DNA of 9,343 bases from positions 1 to 9,343 of the forward strand of contig JBBQXF010000153.1 of the NCBI GenBank assembly GCA_038209965.1, given 5' to 3'. Made by a program: the position numbers and the translations under genes. Under the pieces are notes generated by a model, which was not told the DNA's origin, made no database searches, and saw nothing but the letters and a program-made list of their open reading frames with translations. This DNA is from JALONO01 sp038209965 (GTDB lineage: Bacteria > Bacteroidota > Bacteroidia > Cytophagales > Thermoflexibacteraceae). The first letter of the stretch is position 1. Every line of letters starts with the position of its first letter. Of the stretch, positions 5,484 through 9,343 are shown in pieces.

Positions 5484-6569
5484 GTTGAGGTTCATTTTTG
5501 TCAGCCGAGTTTGGCCCAAGTTGCCACTGGTGGGCCGCTGCTTTTTGCCCCGCAGTTCACCGATGCCCGGGGTGGCTGGCTGGGCGTGCCCAACGATGCA
5601 TTTGATCATTGGCTGCCCTTGGCCCAGTTGCCCAGCGAAACCGCCACCGGCCAAACCATTTTTGCGGAGTGCTGGCCTGGCCTTTCCTTGACTGCGCGGG
5701 CGGTGGCGGGCGGGGAAAATGGGCTGCCCTGCTTGGTCGCGGCCCAGCAAATGGCCCTGGTTGATCCCGAAAAAGTCCGTTTGGCCAAGAACGGTGCCCC
5801 GTGGCTTGCCCTTGTCAATTTTTCTGCCCCTCTGCTCATCGCCTTTGCCACCGATGGGCACACATTCGCGGCCACATCGGCGCAAGGCTTGGTATTGGCT
5901 GGCAGCTTGGCCCCGCGCACGTGGGCCGTGCCGCTGTGGGTCCCCGTCCAGAACCGCCCCGATCAACCCACCCACGCCCTCAATGTCACCGATTGGGCCT
6001 TGGCGCAGTTTCGCCAGCACTATCGTTTCACCGAAAAATACGACGATCGGGCCTGGGCCAATGGCGAGCAGGTGGACCGGTTGTTCAATTTCCGCGAGTT
6101 TGAGCACTGCCGGGTAGTGCCCGACTTTGCGGGCGATCTGCGGGCCTTGATCGAGCTGGGGGAGGGCCGCGAAGTGAAGCAGTTGGCGCAATCCATCCAC
6201 ACGCCGAATGCCGCCACGGCCAAGAGTTTTGACAAAGTGAGCAAGGTTTTTGCGCCCATCCAGCGGCGTTTCGAGCGGGGCGGGCGGGCGCTGTGCCTCG
6301 GCCCCGAATCTTACGCCGTGATTTCTGCCTACTTTGCCGGGGCAGCGCGGGCACACACAGAATTGGCCGATTTTTTTGCTGATCCCAATTTTGATCAGCC
6401 ACTGCGGGAAATCAATAAAATTGACATTTTTTATTATTGTCTGGCCGTATTGACCGACCCAACTTACCAAACCGAAGCCGCCTATCATTTGCAACGTGAC
6501 GTGCCCCGTTTGCCTTTTTACGAAAATTTTTGGCATTGGCGGGAGCGCGGGCAGCAACTGACCGGCTAG
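5475..6569 (+). CDS. Stand-alone protein with interrupted type ISP restriction-modification specificity domain motifs
   Basis: 364 residues. The C-terminal end resembles the type ISP restriction enzyme specificity (target-recognition) domain: NVTDWALAQFRQHY (170-183), INKIDIFYYCLAVLTDPTYQ (313-332), LQRDVPRLPFY (339-349) and FWHWRERGQQL (352-362). In ISP enzymes the first two blocks are nearly adjacent; here about 130 residues of unknown sequence separate them. The usual extension after the last block, toward the C-terminus, is also missing. Residues 1-169 are unrecognised, with beta-rich stretches. No methylase motif (NPPY, SAM-binding glycine loop) or helicase motif is present. It could be a decayed restriction gene, an orphan DNA-recognition protein, or a family with another role. 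The frame has codon use like trpA, which argues against simple decay. The ATG at 5475 is chosen as the first in frame; no clear promoter precedes it, although TAGTTTTG (5433-5440) could be a -7 box. A 427-residue antisense frame here is a shadow. Confidence 0.75.
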   Translation: MTKVEVHFCQPSLAQVATGGPLLFAPQFTDARGGWLGVPNDAFDHWLPLAQLPSETATGQTIFAECWPGLSLTARAVAGGENGLPCLVAAQQMALVDPEKVRLAKNGAPWLALVNFSAPLLIAFATDGHTFAATSAQGLVLAGSLAPRTWAVPLWVPVQNRPDQPTHALNVTDWALAQFRQHYRFTEKYDDRAWANGEQVDRLFNFREFEHCRVVPDFAGDLRALIELGEGREVKQLAQSIHTPNAATAKSFDKVSKVFAPIQRRFERGGRALCLGPESYAVISAYFAGAARAHTELADFFADPNFDQPLREINKIDIFYYCLAVLTDPTYQTEAAYHLQRDVPRLPFYENFWHWRERGQQLTG

Positions 6570-6891
6570 CAATGGGTTGTGCCCTTGATGGTTTACTCTA
6601 CCATTGGAAATAGAAAACGAAATTTTCAACTGCTTTGCAAAAGTTGATAATATTTTTGATCGCTGCACCAAACGACTTTGGCAATTTGGGGCCAAGAAAA
6701 GGATAGCTGGTTATTTTTACCAGAAGTTGGTGGAATTCAAAGAAATGGGGTTTTATTTTGTTGAAAATAAGTATACCGTGGCCAAAGGAATGTTTGTTCC
6801 CAATGACAAACAAACTGTAACAAACCAAGTAGCAAATAATAGTACAATTAGGGCAAACCGAGAGTAACATTACTGAACGACAAAGATAACC
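6570..6891. other. AT-rich gap with a doubtful short frame
   Basis: Composition drops sharply here compared with the gene on the left. A plus-strand frame runs from TTG 6604 to TAA 6867 (87 residues, with RLWQFGAKKRIAGYFYQKLV and EMGFYFVENKYTVAKG). It lacks an ATG start, a promoter and a recognisable family; a similar-sized minus-strand frame overlaps it, so neither is called. GTTTGT (6792-6797) and ACAAAC (6806-6811) form an inverted repeat with 8-bp spacing about 80 bp before the Crp/Fnr-type gene and could be an operator. No match to the TAnnTTTG promoter with proper spacing was found. Confidence 0.4.
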
Positions 6892-7470
6892 ATGGAAAAT
6901 ACATTGTTTGATTTCATTGCAAAATACATTCCGCTCTCGGAAGCGGAAAAGAGTGCGGTGGTAGCTTTGGACATCTTTCGCACTTTTAAAAAAGGGGCGG
7001 TTTTACTCAAAGAAGGGCAATATTCTAGTGAAGGCTATTTTGTTTTAAAAGGCTGTGTAAGGATATTTTATATCGTTGATGGCGAAGAAAAGACGACTGG
7101 CTTTTATACTGAAATGGAAGGCATTACCCCTAACTGTGTGGTCAGCAAACAACCTTCCAAATATTTCATTTCGTGTATTGAAGATTCAATTGTTACCGTT
7201 TCAAATCTTGGGATGGAGGTTGAGATTTTTGAAAAATTCCCAAAATTTGAAAAACTTTGCCGCATTCTTTCCGAACAACTTTTGGCCAAAACCCAAATCT
7301 CCTTTGATGAATTTAAGACATCTTCCCCCGAACAGAGATATTTAAATCTTTTGCAAAACCGACCAGATTTATTACAGCGTGTTCCCCAACATCAGTTGGC
7401 CAGCTACTTGGGCATCACACCACAATCACTGAGCAGGTTGCGGACAAGAATCATGGAAAAGAAAATATAA
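6892..7470 (+). CDS. Crp/Fnr-family transcriptional regulator
   Basis: 192 residues, slightly shorter than classical Crp. Residues about 25-115 form a cyclic-nucleotide-binding-like beta roll: FKKGAVLLKEGQYSSEGYFV, LKGCVRIFYIVDGEEKT, then ISCIEDSIVTVSNLGMEVE. A long helix follows (116-145). The helix-turn-helix is at 164-184 with QLASYLGITPQSLSRLR, typical of Bacteroidota members. The canonical cAMP-contact motif (RxSxxA) is absent and no Cys cluster for an iron-sulfur centre is seen, so the ligand is unknown. The ATG at 6892 gives the standard MENTLFDFI opening. Codon use is AT-rich, unlike trpA. Eighty-eight bases downstream lies a beta-barrel gene on the same strand, a possible target. Regulation of the neighbour is inferred, not shown. 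Confidence 0.93.
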   Translation: MENTLFDFIAKYIPLSEAEKSAVVALDIFRTFKKGAVLLKEGQYSSEGYFVLKGCVRIFYIVDGEEKTTGFYTEMEGITPNCVVSKQPSKYFISCIEDSIVTVSNLGMEVEIFEKFPKFEKLCRILSEQLLAKTQISFDEFKTSSPEQRYLNLLQNRPDLLQRVPQHQLASYLGITPQSLSRLRTRIMEKKI

Positions 7471-7521
7471 GCACGGGCTTCTTCTTAACTTAAGTGAACG
7501 ACTTTTGGTTGATCGCCGATC

Positions 7522-7529
7522 TACTTTTG
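7522..7529 (+). promoter_or_regulatory. Possible -7 element of the beta-barrel gene
   Basis: TACTTTTG matches TAnnTTTG and lies 30 nt before ATG 7559, the expected distance. The -33 region at the right spacing (about 7499) has no TTG, which would suit a promoter that needs an activator such as the upstream Crp/Fnr-type protein. The activator idea is inference. Confidence 0.35.
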
Positions 7530-7558
7530 TGCATCGTTAAACTTAAAAAGTACAGAAG

Positions 7559-8179
7559 ATGCGAAAGAAAGTTTTAATCATTGCTTTTGCCATGATGCTG
7601 GCGGGTTCATCACAACTCAAAGCACAATATGCCAAACAAGACAGTACTTACAAAAAGTTTTTTGTTGGTAGTTCATTGTTTGTGCTTGCTAATTTTATAC
7701 CTGATAATAATCCGCCTGATTTTGTCCAACTAAATTTAGGTTATCGCCTAACGGGGAAAGACATTGTTTCAATTGAACTTAAGACTTGGAAATACGCTTG
7801 GTCGCTTGGTATTCCGTGGAAATATTACGAAGCCCCCGAAGAACAATTTTCTGGCCACATCAGAGAATATGGATTTGCGCTTGCTTATCAACGTTTTTGG
7901 TGGAAAGGGTTGTACACTGGTGTTCACGTTATGAATGCATGGCAGTCGTTCGTTAACAATGAAGGGGCTAAAATTGATAACGGTTTTCAGATTTTCAACA
8001 CATACCGAGTCGGCTATCATTTCAAGTTGTTCAAGGATCGGTTTTTTATACAACCTTCAATAGCAATAACTCATCGTCCCTATCATACAAAAATGCCTGA
8101 TTCGTTTAAACAGGTTGACGATAGATGGTCAAAATTCTTCTTCGGGGAGCCGGGATTGCATTTTGGGGTCAATTTTTGA
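7559..8179 (+). CDS. Small outer-membrane beta-barrel protein of unknown function
   Basis: 206 residues. Residues 1-23 are a signal peptide (MRKK, hydrophobic VLIIAFAMMLAG, cleavage after LKAQ). The mature part alternates polar and aromatic residues in about eight strands: KKFFVGSSLFVLANF, FVQLNLGYRLTG, DIVSIELKTWKYAWSLG, YGFALAYQRFWWKGLYTGVH, YRVGYHFKLFKDRFFIQPSI. It ends in LHFGVNF, a terminal-phenylalanine beta signal of outer-membrane proteins. No catalytic or metal-binding motif is visible. Length and strand number suggest an 8-stranded barrel. It follows a Crp/Fnr regulator on the same strand, shares its AT-rich composition, and is closed by a terminator at 8261-8300. I cannot name a family. 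Confidence 0.85.
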   Translation: MRKKVLIIAFAMMLAGSSQLKAQYAKQDSTYKKFFVGSSLFVLANFIPDNNPPDFVQLNLGYRLTGKDIVSIELKTWKYAWSLGIPWKYYEAPEEQFSGHIREYGFALAYQRFWWKGLYTGVHVMNAWQSFVNNEGAKIDNGFQIFNTYRVGYHFKLFKDRFFIQPSIAITHRPYHTKMPDSFKQVDDRWSKFFFGEPGLHFGVNF

Positions 8180-8260
8180 GAAATTGCCATGACCGATTGA
8201 AAAATGAAAGGGTTGCTATCTCCCCGCAAAAGTACCACATTGGGATCATGGAATTGACCG

Positions 8261-8300
8261 AAACCCCCGGCTACGGTGCAGAACCGGGCCGGGGGTTTTT
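8261..8300 (+). terminator. Strong terminator after the beta-barrel gene
   Basis: AAACCCCCGGC (8261-8271) pairs perfectly with GCCGGGGGTTT (8288-8298), and the loop holds a second small stem, CGGT (8274-8277) with ACCG (8283-8286). Five T residues end it. The A run on the other side could let it work in both directions. The sequence between 8180 and 8260 shows no further feature. Confidence 0.85.
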
Positions 8301-8319
8301 ACTCAATGGCTGGGCCACT

Positions 8320-8350
8320 TTTGCCAAGCAGTAATCCAATATTAAATTTA
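8320..8350 (+). promoter_or_regulatory. Likely promoter of the GH1 gene
   Basis: TTTG (8320-8323), 19 nt, TAAATTTA (8343-8350): spacing is ideal and the -7 box has one mismatch in the last base. It lies just after the terminator and gives a leader of about 80 nt. Confidence 0.45.
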
Positions 8351-8439
8351 TAAAACTTTGGGCAACAATTTGTTCATACAACTTAACTGTGTGCCTTACG
8401 TTGAAAAAAAGTTAGGTGTTCAGGAAGTTACTATTGCGC

Positions 8440-9343
8440 ATGGATCGTCAAAATTGGTTACAGATTTCCAGTCTGCTGGGATCATGGTTGTTGGCTGGGC
8501 AAAAACTGTTTGCCGAATCAGCGGTGTTTAATGAAGCATCACTGGGGCAAGTCCGACCGGAGAAAGTGTCAGATCGGCTGGCAATGCCGCAGAGCCGGAT
8601 TCAAGTCCCCTTTCACAAGGCCGATTTTGGCCCGGATTTTTGCTGGGGAGCGGCTTCGGCGGCCTTTCAAACCGAGGGCGCACATGAGGCAGACGGTAAA
8701 TCCCATTCCATTTGGGACACTTTTACCCAGCGGCCCGGCAAGATCAAAACGGGGGAACATGCCCAAGTGGCGACCGATTTCTATCGTCGTTACCCCGAAG
8801 ATTTGGCTTTGTTGCAGCAAATGAACATGCAGCATTTCCGTTTTTCCTTGGCCTGGTCCCGCCTGATGCCCAAGGGGATCGGCGCGGTCAACGCCAAGGG
8901 GGTGGACCACTACAACCGCTTGATCGACCACTGTCTGGCCAACGGGGTGACGCCGTGGGTCACGCTGTACCATTGGGATTTGCCCCAAGTGCTGGAGGAC
9001 AAGGGCGGCTGGACCAACCGCGATATTGTCAACTGGTTTGGTGAATATGCCGATTTTGCCACCCGGGCATTTGGTGATCGGGTGAAGCAGTGGATGGTGC
9101 TCAACGAACCGATGTCATTTGTGGGGCTGGGCTATCAAATGGGCCTGCATGCACCCGGGCGGCGGGGCTTGCACAACTTCGTCCCGGCGGCCCACCACAC
9201 TGTGCTGGCGCAAGCCGAGGGCGGGCGGATCGTCCGCCGGAACGTGCCCGGGGCCGAGATCGGGACGACTTACTCTTGCTCCCATGTATCGCCTCACCGC
9301 GACACGCCGGCCGACCAGCTTGCCGCCGCCAAAATGGATGCAC
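8440..9343 (+). CDS. Exported family 1 glycoside hydrolase (beta-glucosidase type), C-terminus beyond the window
   Basis: The frame runs from ATG 8440 to the window edge (301 codons, no stop), about two thirds of a GH1 enzyme. GH1 hallmarks: FCWGAASAAFQTEGA (67-81, with the sugar-binding Gln77), FRFSLAWSRLMPKG (133-146), VDHYNRLIDHCLANGVTPWV (155-174), TLYHWDLPQVLEDKGGW (175-191), and LNEP (221-224) in which Glu223 is the acid/base catalyst. The nucleophile motif (ENG) is expected beyond the window. Family members hydrolyse beta-glucosides or beta-galactosides; the substrate cannot be told. Residues 1-25 look like an export signal (MDRQNWLQISSLLGSWLLAG, then KLFA), reminiscent of a Tat signal but with RQ instead of RR. 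A linker of about 30 residues precedes the barrel. GTG 8416 is an in-frame alternative start; TAG at 8413 closes the frame upstream. Confidence 0.93.
   Translation, partial: MDRQNWLQISSLLGSWLLAGQKLFAESAVFNEASLGQVRPEKVSDRLAMPQSRIQVPFHKADFGPDFCWGAASAAFQTEGAHEADGKSHSIWDTFTQRPGKIKTGEHAQVATDFYRRYPEDLALLQQMNMQHFRFSLAWSRLMPKGIGAVNAKGVDHYNRLIDHCLANGVTPWVTLYHWDLPQVLEDKGGWTNRDIVNWFGEYADFATRAFGDRVKQWMVLNEPMSFVGLGYQMGLHAPGRRGLHNFVPAAHHTVLAQAEGGRIVRRNVPGAEIGTTYSCSHVSPHRDTPADQLAAAKMDA

Noticed and set aside
5412..6695. 427-residue minus-strand frame covering the ISP-like gene
   Set aside because: It is antisense to a frame with recognisable ISP motifs, overlaps the start of trpA and shows no family features; it is a by-product of GC-rich codon use.
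8125..8334. 69-residue plus-strand frame spanning the end of the barrel gene and the terminator
   Set aside because: It runs through a strong terminator hairpin, overlaps the real gene and has no family features.
8569..8988. 139-residue minus-strand frame opposite GH1
   Set aside because: The plus strand encodes clear GH1 motifs over the same bases.

Overview
The window looks like a chromosomal segment of a member of the Bacteroidota, perhaps near Saprospiria (the phylum is well supported, the class is a guess). The phylum call rests on five intergenic sites with the typical promoter layout (TTG/TTTG, 19-20 nt, then TAnnTTTG or one mismatch), secreted proteins with signal peptides ending in Q, Bacteroidota-style adhesin N-termini, the lack of clear Shine-Dalgarno sites, and the sequences of rpsT and trpA.

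Left part, minus strand (1-3230): three genes for exported proteins. From right to left these are a 495-residue repeat adhesin with a C-terminal S74 chaperone/autoprotease domain and coiled coil (1560-3047), a small exported protein whose frame is cut by a TGA (1143-1364, with a coding-like tail to 1041), and a beta-strand-rich secreted protein that runs off the left edge (1-987). The first two have paralogous upstream regions of about 160 bp, each made of a hairpin terminator and a promoter with identical geometry.

Middle (3230-4260): a non-coding and decayed zone. It holds an 81-bp tandem duplication built from two kinds of perfect hairpin, a possible dispersed intergenic repeat, and a frameshifted remnant of the C-terminal end of a proton-translocating membrane subunit (HyfB/NuoL-like). 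An 8-bp tandem duplication is one of the lesions that broke that gene.

Housekeeping block (4205-5483, minus): rpsT (ribosomal protein S20) with its own promoter and terminator, and trpA (tryptophan synthase alpha) standing alone, without trpB directly upstream and with its own promoter.

Right part, plus strand (5475-9343): a 364-residue protein whose C-terminal half carries motifs of the type ISP restriction-modification specificity domain but no methylase or helicase. Base composition then drops sharply. An AT-rich stretch carries a Crp/Fnr-family regulator (6892-7470) and a small outer-membrane beta-barrel protein (7559-8179). After a strong terminator comes an exported family 1 glycoside hydrolase (8440 onward), cut by the right edge.

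The genes do not form one pathway. The most unusual points are the stand-alone, interrupted ISP-type domain with trpA's promoter in its first codons, the duplicated terminator-promoter cassette, the paired-hairpin 81-bp repeat, and the fossil membrane-complex gene.
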